64,000 bases of DNA from Gemmatimonadales bacterium (GCA_009838765.1 VXQX01000077.1:1-64000), one strand, 5' to 3'; positions 54,019 to 63,704 are shown, numbered from the stretch's first letter. Program-made: numbers and translations. Notes: generated by a model not told the origin, from the letters alone.

Positions 54019-54861
54019 GTGAACGACCACGCGCCCCCCGGCGCGCCGGAGCCGGGAAGCGAGGCCTTCGAGGCGGAGCTGCGCGACGAGATTCGCCGCG
54101 AGCTGCAGACCCACGGAGACGGGTCCGCGCAATCCGAAATCGTCGAACTCCGGGATGTGTGGCTCTCGTTCGGAGATCACGAGGTGCTGCGCGGCGTCTC
54201 GCTCCGCGTCGCGCGGGGCGGGACGTTGTGCATTCTCGGCGGATCCGGGGTCGGGAAGTCGACGATCCTGCGCCTCATGCTTCGGCTCCTCCTCCCCGAC
54301 CGCGGCGAGGTTCTCATCGAGGGACGCGACATCAGTGCGGTTTCGCGCCCGGAGGCTCTGGCCCTCCGGGAACGGATGGGGATGGTGTTCCAGGGATCGG
54401 CGCTCTTCGATTCCCTGAACGTGTTCGACAACGTGGCCTTCCCGCTCTACGAGCATACGAGGCTGGGAGATGGCGAAGTCCGGGACCGCGTCGAGGAGGT
54501 GCTGTCCTTCGTCGACCTCGACCCGACCATGGTTCTCCCCCTGCTCCCGTCCGCACTCTCCGGCGGCATGCGCAAACGCGTCGCCATCGCGCGGGCGATC
54601 GTGCACCGCCCCCCCATCCTCCTCTTCGACGAACCGACGAGCGGGCTCGACCCGATCACGACGCGGAGGATTGATGAGCTGATCCTGAAGCTGCGACGGG
54701 AACTTCATGTCTGCGTGGTCGTCGTGACCCACGATGTGCGGTCCGCGGCGAGAATCGCGACCGAGACCGCGCTCCTGAAGGACGGGAAGATTATCTTCAG
54801 CGGAACTCCGGAGGAGATGCACGCCACGGAAGACCGTTATGTTCGGGCCTTCCGGGGCTAA
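54019..54861 (+). CDS. mlaF: MlaF-type ABC ATPase
   Basis: 280 residues. Walker A GGSGVGKST, signature LSGGMRKRVAIARAI, Walker B LLFDEPTSGLDP and switch His in VTHDVR. A short disordered leader precedes the domain. Powers lipid transfer by MlaE; starts 13 bases after it. Confidence 0.93.
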   Translation: MNDHAPPGAPEPGSEAFEAELRDEIRRELQTHGDGSAQSEIVELRDVWLSFGDHEVLRGVSLRVARGGTLCILGGSGVGKSTILRLMLRLLLPDRGEVLIEGRDISAVSRPEALALRERMGMVFQGSALFDSLNVFDNVAFPLYEHTRLGDGEVRDRVEEVLSFVDLDPTMVLPLLPSALSGGMRKRVAIARAIVHRPPILLFDEPTSGLDPITTRRIDELILKLRRELHVCVVVVTHDVRSAARIATETALLKDGKIIFSGTPEEMHATEDRYVRAFRG

Positions 54862-54902
54862 CCGGGGGCTGCCAAACCGGTCAGACAGGGGACACAGGAT
54901 AC

Positions 54903-55883
54903 ATGCGACGGTCGGAACCGATCACCTGGGACCAGATGCGCGTGGGGTTCGTCCTCATCGTCTCTCTCGTCCTGCTCGCGTTGTGCGTGCTGCTCGTGGG
55001 CCGGATCGGGGACGTGTTCGGCGAGCGCTATCAGCTGGTGGCGTTGATGGAATCCGCTTCAGGGCTCCGTCCCGGCGCCCCCGTGCAGGTGGCCGGCCGG
55101 GGCGTCGGCCAGGTCGAGCGGGTGGAGTTCATTGCCCCGGAGGCGCGCGGCGACTCGGAGGCGGCGGTCGCGGTCTGGCTCGGGGTCAACGTGGACGTTC
55201 AAGAGCAGATCCGGCGTGGATCGAGAGCCCGCGTGCGGACGCAGGGACTGCTCGGCGACCGTCTCATCGACATCCAGCCAGGATCTCCCGACTCGGCAGT
55301 CCTTGTTCCGGGAGATACCATCGGCACGGCGCCAGCGCTGAGCTACGACGAACTCCTCGGCCAGGCGGCCGATGCCGTCCTCGGTCTCACGCAGCTCTCG
55401 AACGATCTGTCCGAGACGCTGGCCCGCGTCTCGAGCGGGGAGGGTTCGCTTGGGCGGCTCCTCGTCGATGAGGCGCTCTACGACGGCCTCGTCGACCTCA
55501 ACGAGAATCTCGCCGCCGTGCTGGGACCGATCGCCGACGGAGAAGGCTCCTTCGCCCGCCTGCTCGAAGACCGGGAGTTTTACGACCGCCTCGTTTCCTC
55601 CACCGCCCGCTTCGACACGGTGACGGCGGCGCTGGCGGCCGGTGAAGGGACGCTCGGACGTCTGTTGGCATCGGACTCCCTGTATCGTGCGGTCGCCTCA
55701 TCCGCGACCCGGGCCAATGCCATCCTGGGCATCATCGAGAACGGCGAAGGGGCGGTCGGACAGCTCATCGGCGACGAGACGCTGTACGAGGAGTTTCTCA
55801 AGGTCGTGGTGGACCTGAACGCGTTCCTCGCCGAGGTGCGTGCCAACCCCGGCAAGTTCATTCCGTCGATCCGCGTCTTCTAG
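54903..55883 (+). CDS. mlaD: MlaD/MCE-domain lipid-binding protein
   Basis: 326 residues. One N-terminal helix (VLIVSLVLLALCVLLVGRIG) then an MCE domain (LMESASGLRPGAPVQVAGRG). The C-terminal half has repeated units ending in EGSLGRLL, EGSFARLL, EGTLGRLL and EGAVGQLI, helical repeats typical of longer MCE proteins. Forms the periplasmic hydrophobic ring of the transporter. Confidence 0.9.
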   Translation: MRRSEPITWDQMRVGFVLIVSLVLLALCVLLVGRIGDVFGERYQLVALMESASGLRPGAPVQVAGRGVGQVERVEFIAPEARGDSEAAVAVWLGVNVDVQEQIRRGSRARVRTQGLLGDRLIDIQPGSPDSAVLVPGDTIGTAPALSYDELLGQAADAVLGLTQLSNDLSETLARVSSGEGSLGRLLVDEALYDGLVDLNENLAAVLGPIADGEGSFARLLEDREFYDRLVSSTARFDTVTAALAAGEGTLGRLLASDSLYRAVASSATRANAILGIIENGEGAVGQLIGDETLYEEFLKVVVDLNAFLAEVRANPGKFIPSIRVF

Positions 55884-55888
55884 CCTTG

Positions 55889-56356
55889 CTAGAGGTCGTG
55901 CAGCGTCTCGAAATCGACGACCTCGAATTCGCGCGCGCCGGCGGGGAGCCTCACGCTCACGAGTTCGCCCTTCCTTCTCCCGAGGAGCGCCCGTCCGATG
56001 GGCGACTCCATCGAGATGTCGTTGTTCTCGATGTCGACGTCGTCGCCGATCGTGACGTTGAACGACTCGATCTCGTCGTCGTCCAGGTCGCGCACGGCAA
56101 CTCTCGAGCCGAACCCGACCCGGTCCGTCGGGATGTTCTCGATATCGAGTTCTCCGAGCTGCGACATCCGGCGTGCCAGATAGTCGAGCCGCGCCCGTAC
56201 GAAGCCCTGCCGTTCCAGGGCGGCCGTGTACTCGGAATTCTCCCGCAAATCGCCTTGGGCGACGGCCTTCTCGATCTCTTTCGGAAGGATGACGTTCAGC
56301 TCGTGGAGGAGCGTCTCCGCTTCGTCCCCGATCTTGCGCTGCAGTTCTTCGATCAT
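55889..56356 (-). CDS. greA: Transcription elongation factor GreA
   Basis: 155 residues. The N-terminal coiled coil has DLRENSEYTAALERQG with the acidic tip. The C-terminal domain has SPIGRALLGRRKGELV. Rescues backtracked RNA polymerase by transcript cleavage. ATG 56356; converges with mlaD, whose stop is 6 bases away. Confidence 0.94.
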   Translation of the reverse strand: MIEELQRKIGDEAETLLHELNVILPKEIEKAVAQGDLRENSEYTAALERQGFVRARLDYLARRMSQLGELDIENIPTDRVGFGSRVAVRDLDDDEIESFNVTIGDDVDIENNDISMESPIGRALLGRRKGELVSVRLPAGAREFEVVDFETLHDL

Positions 56357-56391
56357 CCGGAACCTCCTCGACCCGTCGACGGGTCGGCCGC

Positions 56392-56427
56392 AAAAAAAGC
56401 CGAGGCGCTCCCGGCAAGGGAGGCGCC
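56392..56427 (-). terminator. Intrinsic terminator downstream of tmRNA
   Basis: Minus strand: GGCG-C-CTCCC, loop TTGCC, GGGAG-CGCC hairpin with one bulged C, then TCGGC and seven Ts. Lies 45 bases past the tmRNA 3' end and would stop ssrA transcripts before greA. Confidence 0.8.
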
Positions 56428-56471
56428 CCGGGCGGAGCACTGCCGGCGCGGGTCCGAGACCCTGCACCCGA

Positions 56472-56839
56472 TGGAGGCGGCGGGAATCGAACCCGCGTCC
56501 GCGAGCCCATCCGCCACGGCATCTACGTGCGTAGTCCGTGATCGAGTCTCGTCCCGCAAGGGTTCACGAACAACCCCTTGCGAAACCAGCCGCGTACACG
56601 GCTCTCGCCATGCTCTCGCCACCCGCGGCTCACGGCACGCCGGGATGACCAGCCCGATTCATCGACGTCCATCGGGAGGTCCTCGGGCCCGGACCTCTCG
56701 GGGACGGGCTACGCGATTTTACGCAGCCAGAGCCAAACCATCGTTGGCACCTGAAGATTCCCCGGTGTTTAACGAGGCCCCGGGCACCTCGGCACGCTTC
56801 CGCGGCTTCCGGTTCACGCGTCGAAGCCGTGTCGCCCCC
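56472..56839 (-). ncRNA. ssrA: tmRNA
   Basis: About 368 bases. The 5' end GGGGGCGACACGGCTTCGACG and 3' end with GGGTTCGATTCCCGCC form the tRNA-like acceptor and T arm (GGGGGCG with CGCCTCC). Tag frame at 56719-56748 encodes ANDGLALAA and stop TAA, a proteolysis tag. CCA is not encoded. Rescues stalled ribosomes with SmpB. A terminator follows. Confidence 0.95.
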
Positions 56840-56919
56840 CTGATACTCGCAAAGGCTACCCCACACGGTCGTTTATCCCGTCGTGCGGCGCAAGTTCCGG
56901 GAGCGGCTCCGGAGATTCT

Positions 56920-56949
56920 TTGACAGCCGGAAACCGGCACGGGTATACT
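56920..56949 (+). promoter_or_regulatory. sigma70-type promoter for ptsN-like operon
   Basis: TTGACA (56920-56925), 18-base spacer, TATACT (56944-56949). Reads towards the gene at 57032 with a leader of roughly 75 bases. One of the best consensus matches in the window. Confidence 0.75.
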
Positions 56950-57031
56950 CGGAGTTTGCCGGGTCCGGCAGCGCCGGCACCCGTTGATTCGATATGCGCC
57001 CCGCGCTCGCGGGGAGGAGACATAGATCCAA

Positions 57032-57484
57032 GTGCAGCTTCGAGAATTTTTCGTCCCGTCCGCCATCAAGCTCGACCTGGCGGCCGAGACGAAGGATGAG
57101 GCCCTGAAGGAACTCGTGTCGTGTATGGGTCTCGACGGAAAGTCCGAAGGAATCCTCTACAAGATGTTGAAGCGGCGGGAGAATCTCGGTTCGACCGGGA
57201 TCGGCCGCGGCATCGCGATCCCGCACTGCCGTTCGCTCGTCGTGACCCGGTTGAGGGTCGCGTTCGGCCGCAAGCTCTCGGGTCTGGATTTCAAGGCGAT
57301 CGACGAGAAACCCGTGCGGTACGTCTTCCTCATCGTCGCGCCGCCGCTGGAGGTCTCGAACCAGTATCTCCCCGTGCTGGGCAAGATTGCGCAATTCGGC
57401 AAGGAGGCCGACGTGCCGGAATTGCTCGCGGAGATATCGAGCCCCGAACAGTTCATCGAGTTGCTCGATGCGAAGGATCTCTAG
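57032..57484 (+). CDS. ptsN: PTS IIA-like regulatory protein (PtsN family)
   Basis: 150 residues. The phosphorylatable His is in GRGIAIPHCRS. Such proteins act in nitrogen-related phosphotransfer signalling rather than sugar uptake; no PTS permease is visible here. GTG 57032 follows a GGGGAGGAG ribosome site about 12 bases upstream. The TAG overlaps the GTG of the next gene. Confidence 0.88.
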   Translation: MQLREFFVPSAIKLDLAAETKDEALKELVSCMGLDGKSEGILYKMLKRRENLGSTGIGRGIAIPHCRSLVVTRLRVAFGRKLSGLDFKAIDEKPVRYVFLIVAPPLEVSNQYLPVLGKIAQFGKEADVPELLAEISSPEQFIELLDAKDL

Positions 57485-57840
57485 TGGACCAGCAACTCGA
57501 ACTACTCCTTGAGATCCAGGACCTGCGGATGCAGCGTCGAGGTCTCACGGACGGCACGCTGACCGACCTCGAGGCGGAGGTCTTCGACATCAAGATCGAA
57601 GACGCGATCCAATCGCTCGACGAGAAAGTCGAGCAACTCGCGCAGAAGCTGACGCGTGGGGTCCGGGAGCGCTATCGCCGCATCGCCGACAAGGCGCCGC
57701 GCGTCGTCGCACCGGTCATCAACGGCATCTGCTACGGCTGCTTCGTGGCGGTTTCCACGGCCCGCGCCTCCGAGGCGGATCGAAATCTCCGCGTCGAATC
57801 GTGCGAGTACTGCGGCTGCTTCCTCTACCACGTCGGCTGA
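57484..57840 (+). CDS. Coiled-coil zinc-ribbon protein
   Basis: 118 residues. Leading coiled coil (residues about 1-60), then ICYGCFVAV and CEYCGCFLY, two Cys pairs that can bind zinc. Resembles the C4-type zinc-ribbon proteins common next to housekeeping genes. GTG 57484 overlaps the ptsN stop by one base. Exact role unknown. Confidence 0.85.
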   Translation: MDQQLELLLEIQDLRMQRRGLTDGTLTDLEAEVFDIKIEDAIQSLDEKVEQLAQKLTRGVRERYRRIADKAPRVVAPVINGICYGCFVAVSTARASEADRNLRVESCEYCGCFLYHVG

Positions 57841-57850
57841 ACCTGGACGG

Positions 57851-59770
57851 CTAGCCGGGGGGGCGGGCGAGGACCCTCCCTTCCACGGTTCGTCGGGTCA
57901 CGCCTTCCCGGTCGAGGTATTCGAGGAGCGGAATCAGGTATTTGCGGGAGAGCCCGAACGCTTCCTTGAATCGCGCGGGAGGGGCCGGGACGCCGTCGGC
58001 GAGAAGCTCTCTCGCTCGCGCCTCCACCTTCTCCAGCGCCCCGACGGCGACGTGCAGCTCGGGCGTGACGGCCTTCGTCGCGCCGGCTTCCTGCAGCAGC
58101 CGGAGGAGGTCGTCGAGCACGGCGCGGTCCAGGCGCAACTTCTTTCCCAGTTCCGCGACGAGCGGCGGCTGCAGTCCGGCAGCTGCTATCGTCTCGGCGA
58201 GTTGCGCACGTCCCTCCTCCTCGCGCGGCGTGAGGCGGGGCGCGTGGCCCGGAAGGGCGAGTCGCGGCCCACTCTCGAGGAGGCGACCGTCGGCCAGGAG
58301 TCGGCCGACGGCGGTCTCCGCCAGTTCGAGGTCGCAGACGCGCACCATCGCCGAGCGCACGGCCTCTTTCGACACGCCCGGGGCGCGGCGGTCGGCGGCG
58401 TGTAGGCGGGCCATGCAGGCCTCCACGGCCTCCATTGCCTCGGCTACCGCGTCGGCAGCGAACCAGCGGTCCCCAATGCGCACGCACTCCGCCTCCTCGG
58501 CGGCCGCCTCGAGCGTGGGGTCGCGCCGCCCGAGGATGATCGATGATGTCGCGACGGGGAGCCCGCGCAGTCCCTCAAGCGTCACGGCGGCCGCGAGCGC
58601 CTCCGCCGGGGCGCCGTCGAGAATCCGCCGCCAGGCTGCCGTCCGCGCGGGCCAGTCGGGCGGCGGGTCCGGTTCCGCCACGCGGATCCCGCCGATCGTC
58701 GTCACCGGCGAGTAGAATCGAAGGATGGCCCGATCGCGGGTCCGGGCGAGGAGCGGCGCCTCGAGGGCAAGCACCGCCCAGGCCGTCGCTCCAGGTGCGA
58801 CGGGCTGGCGACCGGCCGTTTGAAGTCGGGCCATGACTTCACGGGTGCCGAGGTAGACTCTGAGACGCTGTCCATGGCGGAGGGGTCGGTCGCGGCTCCC
58901 GAGCGCTCGTACCCGGACGCCGAGACGCTCGCTCGACCTCCACTCGGACGGGTCCACGAGCACGCTCCCCCGCTCCACCCCCGCCGGCGCGACGCCGACG
59001 AGCGCGACGGCGCACCGGCGGCCGGCGGTGACGCGACGACGAGGGTCTTCATGCACCTGAAGTGCGCGCACCCGGGCCGAGCCGCCATCGGGGAAGACGC
59101 GCACAGTGTCGCCCACGCTGACGGACCCGCTCCACACGGTGCCGGTCACGACGGTCCCCGTGCCCCGGATCGAGAAGGATCGGTCGACCGGGAGCCGGAA
59201 GCGGTCGTCGATGCTGCGCGCGCGGATCCCCGCCGCCAACCTGCGGAGCGAAGCCCGCAGCGGTGCGATTCCGTCTCCCGTGACGGCGGAAACCGGCACG
59301 ATCTCCCACGACGCCCGGGCGGGGTCCTCGTCCAGCAGTTCCCGGGTGGTCTCGCTCGCGAGGTCGAGCCAGTCCCCATCCACGCGGTCGCTCTTCGTGA
59401 GCGCGACAACCCCTCGCCGGATATTCAGAAGCCGCGCGATCGCGAGGTGCTCGTGCGTCTGCGGCATCGGACCCTCGTCCGCCGCGACGACGAGGAGGAG
59501 GACATCGATGCCGGTGGCCCCGGCAAGCATGTTCTTGAGAAAGTCCTCGTGCCCAGGGACGTCCACAATCCCCGTCTCCAGGTCTGGATCGAGGTCGAGC
59601 CGGGCGAACCCCAGGTCTATCGTCAGCCCCCGCTTCCGCTCCTCCACCCAGCGGTCCGTCTCGACCCCAGTCAACGCCCGCACAAGGGCGGTCTTGCCGT
59701 GATCCACGTGGCCCGCCGTCCCGATCACGATCCCGCGCCGATCTCTCGCGTCCCCCCTCACCGTAGGCAC
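57851..59770 (-). CDS. selB: Selenocysteine-specific elongation factor SelB
   Basis: 639 residues, near E. coli's 614. GTPase domain: GTAGHVDHGKT (G1), RGLTIDLGFARL (switch I), DVPGHEDFLKNML (G3), LTKSD (G4). Beta-barrel domains follow, then a C-terminal winged-helix series ending DREGVTRRTVEGRV, which binds the SECIS hairpin of selenoprotein mRNA. Delivers Sec-tRNA to UGA codons. The tRNA (selC) lies 5 kb away. selA and selD are not in the window. Confidence 0.95.
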   Translation of the reverse strand: MPTVRGDARDRRGIVIGTAGHVDHGKTALVRALTGVETDRWVEERKRGLTIDLGFARLDLDPDLETGIVDVPGHEDFLKNMLAGATGIDVLLLVVAADEGPMPQTHEHLAIARLLNIRRGVVALTKSDRVDGDWLDLASETTRELLDEDPARASWEIVPVSAVTGDGIAPLRASLRRLAAGIRARSIDDRFRLPVDRSFSIRGTGTVVTGTVWSGSVSVGDTVRVFPDGGSARVRALQVHEDPRRRVTAGRRCAVALVGVAPAGVERGSVLVDPSEWRSSERLGVRVRALGSRDRPLRHGQRLRVYLGTREVMARLQTAGRQPVAPGATAWAVLALEAPLLARTRDRAILRFYSPVTTIGGIRVAEPDPPPDWPARTAAWRRILDGAPAEALAAAVTLEGLRGLPVATSSIILGRRDPTLEAAAEEAECVRIGDRWFAADAVAEAMEAVEACMARLHAADRRAPGVSKEAVRSAMVRVCDLELAETAVGRLLADGRLLESGPRLALPGHAPRLTPREEEGRAQLAETIAAAGLQPPLVAELGKKLRLDRAVLDDLLRLLQEAGATKAVTPELHVAVGALEKVEARARELLADGVPAPPARFKEAFGLSRKYLIPLLEYLDREGVTRRTVEGRVLARPPG

Positions 59771-59791
59771 ACCCGGTCCTTCACGGGCCCT

Positions 59792-60523
59792 TCAGCCCAG
59801 CCGACTCAGAAAAGGCAGGGACTTCAACTGTGCCCCCTCCGCCACGTGGTGCCGGATGAACTCGGCCAGCCAGCGGCCTTGACGCCCGTTCCCACCGCTC
59901 CGTTCCGCTGCCCCGCCGGACACGAGGATCCGAAGGGCATCGAGCTCTTCCCGATCGAGTTCGGGCCCGATCGGACCGCAAGAGCCGCAGCGAAGCCCGC
60001 CTGCCTCGAAGTCGAAGCGCGCGCGCGTCGTCCCGATGGGGTTCCGGCAACCGACGCAACGTTCGATCTCCGGGCGGAACCCCAGAGCGTTGACCACGCC
60101 CCACACGTACTCGAGCCCGCCTGCCGACGCCCTCTCCCGGACGCGGCCGTGGAGCCCGTCGAGACCCTCCGTCAGCGTTCGGAACAGCTCCGCATCGCTG
60201 TGTTCCGGGGCGAGGCGCATGACGAGTTCGCAGAGGACGGAGGCGATCGTGAATAGCTCGATCGAACGGTCGAGTCCTCGCCGGTCCCGGATGAGTTCGA
60301 AGTTGGAGAGGGTATGCAGATCGCGTCCCTCTCGGCTGTAGAATGTCGCATCCCCTTCGACGAAGGGTTCCAGCAGTCCGCCGAAGCGGCTTCGAGGGCG
60401 CAGGGCCCCGCGGGCGACCGCGGAGCAGGGGCCGAGTTCCCACGTCATCAGGCGCAGGATCTTGCTGGTTTCGCTGTACCGGTACGTCTGGAGGACCACT
60501 GCCCGGGTCGTTACGAGTCCCAA
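59792..60523 (-). CDS. recO: DNA repair protein RecO
   Basis: 243 residues. Loads RecA with RecR on single-stranded DNA. N-terminal OB fold starts at TTRAVVLQTYRYSETSKIL; a Cys4 zinc site is CVGCRN and CGSCG. TTG 60523 is the fitting start. Repeat copy 3 ends 14 bases upstream of it. Confidence 0.92.
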   Translation of the reverse strand: MGLVTTRAVVLQTYRYSETSKILRLMTWELGPCSAVARGALRPRSRFGGLLEPFVEGDATFYSREGRDLHTLSNFELIRDRRGLDRSIELFTIASVLCELVMRLAPEHSDAELFRTLTEGLDGLHGRVRERASAGGLEYVWGVVNALGFRPEIERCVGCRNPIGTTRARFDFEAGGLRCGSCGPIGPELDREELDALRILVSGGAAERSGGNGRQGRWLAEFIRHHVAEGAQLKSLPFLSRLG

Positions 60524-60537
60524 TCGCCCCCCTGGTG

Positions 60538-60590
60538 CCGTGGCAAGACCCTGCGTCCGCGCCGGGGGCGGTGAGGCGCTCGCCCGGACG
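60538..60590. repeat. Partial MITE-like repeat, copy 3
   Basis: About 53 bp matching one end of copies 1 and 2: CCGTGGCAAGACCCTGCGTC then GCGCC and GGCG..GAGGCGCTCG. It has decayed from the full element or is a half unit. It fills the gap between the lipoprotein stop and recO, same orientation towards the downstream gene as in the other copies. Confidence 0.6.
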
Positions 60591-60593
60591 CGG

Positions 60594-61733
60594 TCAGTTG
60601 GGATGACGAAGCAGGATATCGGTTGTTCCCGCACCGATCGGCGTCTCGTGGATGAACTCGCCCTCCGCCGAGAGGAGAACGAGACGTCCCGGGCCCGCGG
60701 TCACGTAGGTGGCGCAGAGGATCTGGCCATCGAGAAACCCGGCCGCGACCCGGCAGCTGAGGTTGGAGCCGTCGCGGTCTCGCGGCTGGATCGGGTTTTC
60801 CGGCCCGTTCACCCATTCGCGAACCGCAAAGCTGAACCTCAGCACATCCGTTTCCGTCGCTCCGCCGCCCTTCGTCCGCACGACGTAGACGAGCCCGTCC
60901 CTCCCGCCTTCCATTGAGATTCCGTTTCCGCCGAGGGTGTTCACGTCCTGTATGCTCCGGGCCAACATGTCGATCTCGAGGAGATTCCCGCCCTCCAGCG
61001 AATCGGAGGTCACCGGATCGACTCCCCCGCCCGCCAGCAGGAGCATGTTGCCTTCGAGCACGATGGCCTCGGTGACGCCGATCATGCCTTCCGGGAGCCT
61101 CAGTTCGTCAAGGTAGTTGCCGGTGGCGAACTCGTGCAGGACGACGCGGGGCGGGCCGAGGGGTGCTCGTCCGCCGTCCTCGTCGTCGAGGTTGCCATCG
61201 ACGGAGACGAGGAGCTGCCCCGCCGGGATTACCCTCTCCACGAAGGTGCCGACAGCCTCGACGGCGAGCTGCGCCATGGGAGTGCCCGGGAAGGCCGCGT
61301 ACACCGCGTCCACGGCCCGGGCGGGAATGAGCGCGCCCACCGCACCGCCGACATCGAAGACCACGGTGGGTTTACCGGGGTCCACGATGGCGTTGTTCGG
61401 GAAAACGGCCGTCGTCCGTTCGTCCGTGGAGAAGGACCCGAACAGGACCTTGCTTCCCTCCGGAGCGTCCCACGCCGTCACCCAGAGATCATGGATGAAA
61501 TCCGCCGTCTGTCCCCTGAAATCCGCCCCCAACTGGATATCGCGACCGAATGGGACGATCTCGCCATCGATCCGGTTGAATTGCTGCAGGGTCCCGGAGA
61601 TCGAGTTGAGAACGGCGAATTCCGAGCGGTCGGGACGCGCCACGCCGGGGCCATCCGGTCCCATCCCGTTCGAACCGCCACACCCGGCGAGGACCGCCAG
61701 CGCCCCAATCCGTATCCAGCTATGTGTCCGCAT
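60594..61733 (-). CDS. Lipoprotein, beta-propeller-like
   Basis: 379 residues. Lipobox AVLAGC at the N-terminus. The body has repeated beta-rich segments with alternating hydrophobic and Gly residues (RVVLHEFATGNYLDELRLP, NGISMEGGRDGLVYVVRT), like a YncE-type propeller. Function unknown. ATG 61733 taken because it gives the lipobox. Confidence 0.7.
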   Translation of the reverse strand: MRTHSWIRIGALAVLAGCGGSNGMGPDGPGVARPDRSEFAVLNSISGTLQQFNRIDGEIVPFGRDIQLGADFRGQTADFIHDLWVTAWDAPEGSKVLFGSFSTDERTTAVFPNNAIVDPGKPTVVFDVGGAVGALIPARAVDAVYAAFPGTPMAQLAVEAVGTFVERVIPAGQLLVSVDGNLDDEDGGRAPLGPPRVVLHEFATGNYLDELRLPEGMIGVTEAIVLEGNMLLLAGGGVDPVTSDSLEGGNLLEIDMLARSIQDVNTLGGNGISMEGGRDGLVYVVRTKGGGATETDVLRFSFAVREWVNGPENPIQPRDRDGSNLSCRVAAGFLDGQILCATYVTAGPGRLVLLSAEGEFIHETPIGAGTTDILLRHPN

Positions 61734-61985
61734 GTTCCGCTCCTCTGATGCCCAACCCTGTGCGGCCCGCGACCGGTCGCCGACCGGGAGCCACCAGCGT
61801 CCCGGCGGTGGGTGCGTCACGGCAAGGTCCGCCTGCAGGTCGTGACCGGCAAGCGGATGCCACCCCACCCCTTCGGATCCCGTGAGCTTCCGCCAGAATA
61901 ACGTTTAGATGGCAACGATCGGCGACGCCGCGCCCCTCGCCGCCTCCGGCCGACAGGCAGGAAACGGCCCTCTGTGTCGCATCCG

Positions 61986-62525
61986 TCAGGGCTCGAAGCG
62001 GCCGAAATCCTCCGGGTCCAATCCTTTGAGGTAGTCGCTCAGCGGCTCCTCGAGGGCCCGGGATGGCCCGGTCCCGGGAGACGGTGCTTCCCCATCGGCC
62101 ACTCCCGTCTCCTCGACCTCGAACGCGCTCGCATCGAGTAGACTCTCGGCCGCATGAATCGGAACGCCCGCTCGCAGCGCCAGCGCGATGCTGTCGCTGG
62201 GACGGGCGTCGATGGATATGAACTCGTCCTCTCGCTGGAACACGAGCGACGCGTAGTAGGTGTTGTCGACGACCTTCGTGATAAGTACGCGAACGAAGGT
62301 GCTGTCGAGTCCGCGCACCACGGCGTTGAAGAGATCGTGCGTGAGGGGACGCGTGAACTGGACTCCGGCAAGTTCCATCGCGATGGCCGAGGCCTCGCCG
62401 GGTCCGATCCAGATCGGGAGGAAGCGCTCGCCGTCCTTCTCCTTGAGTATGACGACGGGAGCGCCCGTCGTCTTGTCGAGTCCGAGGCTGGCCACCGCGA
62501 CCTCCCGCATCCGGGACTCCGTCAT
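61986..62525 (-). CDS. Bifunctional nuclease family protein (DUF151)
   Basis: 179 residues. VVILKEKDGERFLPIWIGP, SIAMELAGV-like GEASAIAMEL, and IDARPSDSIALALRAGVPI are the domain signature. Members are reported as DNase/RNase in plants; bacterial role is unclear. ATG 62525; metK upstream by 36 bases. Confidence 0.9.
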   Translation of the reverse strand: MTESRMREVAVASLGLDKTTGAPVVILKEKDGERFLPIWIGPGEASAIAMELAGVQFTRPLTHDLFNAVVRGLDSTFVRVLITKVVDNTYYASLVFQREDEFISIDARPSDSIALALRAGVPIHAAESLLDASAFEVEETGVADGEAPSPGTGPSRALEEPLSDYLKGLDPEDFGRFEP

Positions 62526-62561
62526 TCCAGCTCCCTCCCGGCGCTGCTCCAACGTCGACGG

Positions 62562-63704
62562 CTATCCGGCGAGGGCATCGGTCCGATCGGTTCTCTCCCA
62601 CGTGAACGCGTCGCCTTCGGGCTCGCGGCCGAAATGCCCGTAGGCGGCGGTCCGGCGGTAGATCGGTTTCCGGAGCCCGAGCCGCTCGATGATCGCTCGC
62701 GGGCGAAGGTCGAAGACCTCCGTCACCCGGCGGGCGAGTGCGTCATCCGGCCGGCGCCCGGTGCCGAAGGTGTCGACCATCACGCTGACCGGCTCGTCGA
62801 CCCCGATGGCGTAGGCGAGCTGAACCTCGGCCCGCCGCGCGAGTTCCGCCGCGACGAGGTTCTTGGCGATCCAGCGCGCCGCATACGCCGCCGAGCGGTC
62901 GACCTTCGACGGGTCCTTCCCGGAGAAGGCGCCGCCCCCGTGCCGGCCCACGCCCCCGTACGTGTCCACAATGATTTTCCGCCCGGTGAGGCCCGCATCG
63001 CCCTGCGGGCCGCCGATCTCGAAGCGACCCGTCGGGTTGATGTGGCACTGCGCCCGGTCTTCATCATAGAGCCGGTCGGGCAACACGGGACCGATGACCT
63101 CTTCGCGGATCGCCGCTTCGATCTCATCCTGCGCGATGTCGCCGTCGTGTTGGGCCGAGACGACCACCGTCGTGATCCGGGCCGGTTCGCCGTCCCGGTA
63201 TTCGACCGATACCTGCGCCTTCCCGTCCGGCCGCAGCCAGGCGAGGCCGCCGGACCGCCGCACGTCGGCCAGGCGCTTCGCCAGCGCGTGCGCCAGCATG
63301 ATGGGGAGCGGCATCAGCTCCGGCGTCTCATCGGTCGCGTATCCGAACATCATCCCCTGATCTCCGGCGCCGCCGACATCCACGCCCTGGGCGATGTTCT
63401 CCGACTGCTCGTCGATCGCTGTGAGCACGCTGCACGTGTCCCACCGGATTCCGTGCTCCGCACGCGTGTAACCGATGTCGCGCAGTACTCCCCGGGCGAC
63501 GGCGGCGATGTCGATCCCGGCGACCGTGGTGATTTCGCCGGTCACGAGGACGAGGCCCGTCGTCACGAGCGTCTCGCATGCGACGCGGCCCCCCTCGTCC
63601 TCCGCGAGGATGCGGTCGAGCACGGCGTCCGAGATCTGGTCCGCAATCTTGTCGGGGTGCCCCTCGGTCACGGATTCCGAGGAAAACGGTTGTATCCCCT
63701 TCAC
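62562..63704 (-). CDS. metK: S-adenosylmethionine synthetase
   Basis: 380 residues. Makes SAM from methionine and [36 protein letters not shown] and [16 protein letters not shown] are the three catalytic loops. GTG 63704 is the start; the longer frame is not coding. Supplies SAM for the radical SAM enzyme and many others. Confidence 0.97.
   Translation of the reverse strand: MKGIQPFSSESVTEGHPDKIADQISDAVLDRILAEDEGGRVACETLVTTGLVLVTGEITTVAGIDIAAVARGVLRDIGYTRAEHGIRWDTCSVLTAIDEQSENIAQGVDVGGAGDQGMMFGYATDETPELMPLPIMLAHALAKRLADVRRSGGLAWLRPDGKAQVSVEYRDGEPARITTVVVSAQHDGDIAQDEIEAAIREEVIGPVLPDRLYDEDRAQCHINPTGRFEIGGPQGDAGLTGRKIIVDTYGGVGRHGGGAFSGKDPSKVDRSAAYAARWIAKNLVAAELARRAEVQLAYAIGVDEPVSVMVDTFGTGRRPDDALARRVTEVFDLRPRAIIERLGLRKPIYRRTAAYGHFGREPEGDAFTWERTDRTDALAG

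Noticed and set aside
61734-61985. Hidden gene in the 252-base gap between the lipoprotein and DUF151 genes
   Set aside because: Frames crossing it are short or Arg-rich; nothing with a ribosome site or family resemblance.
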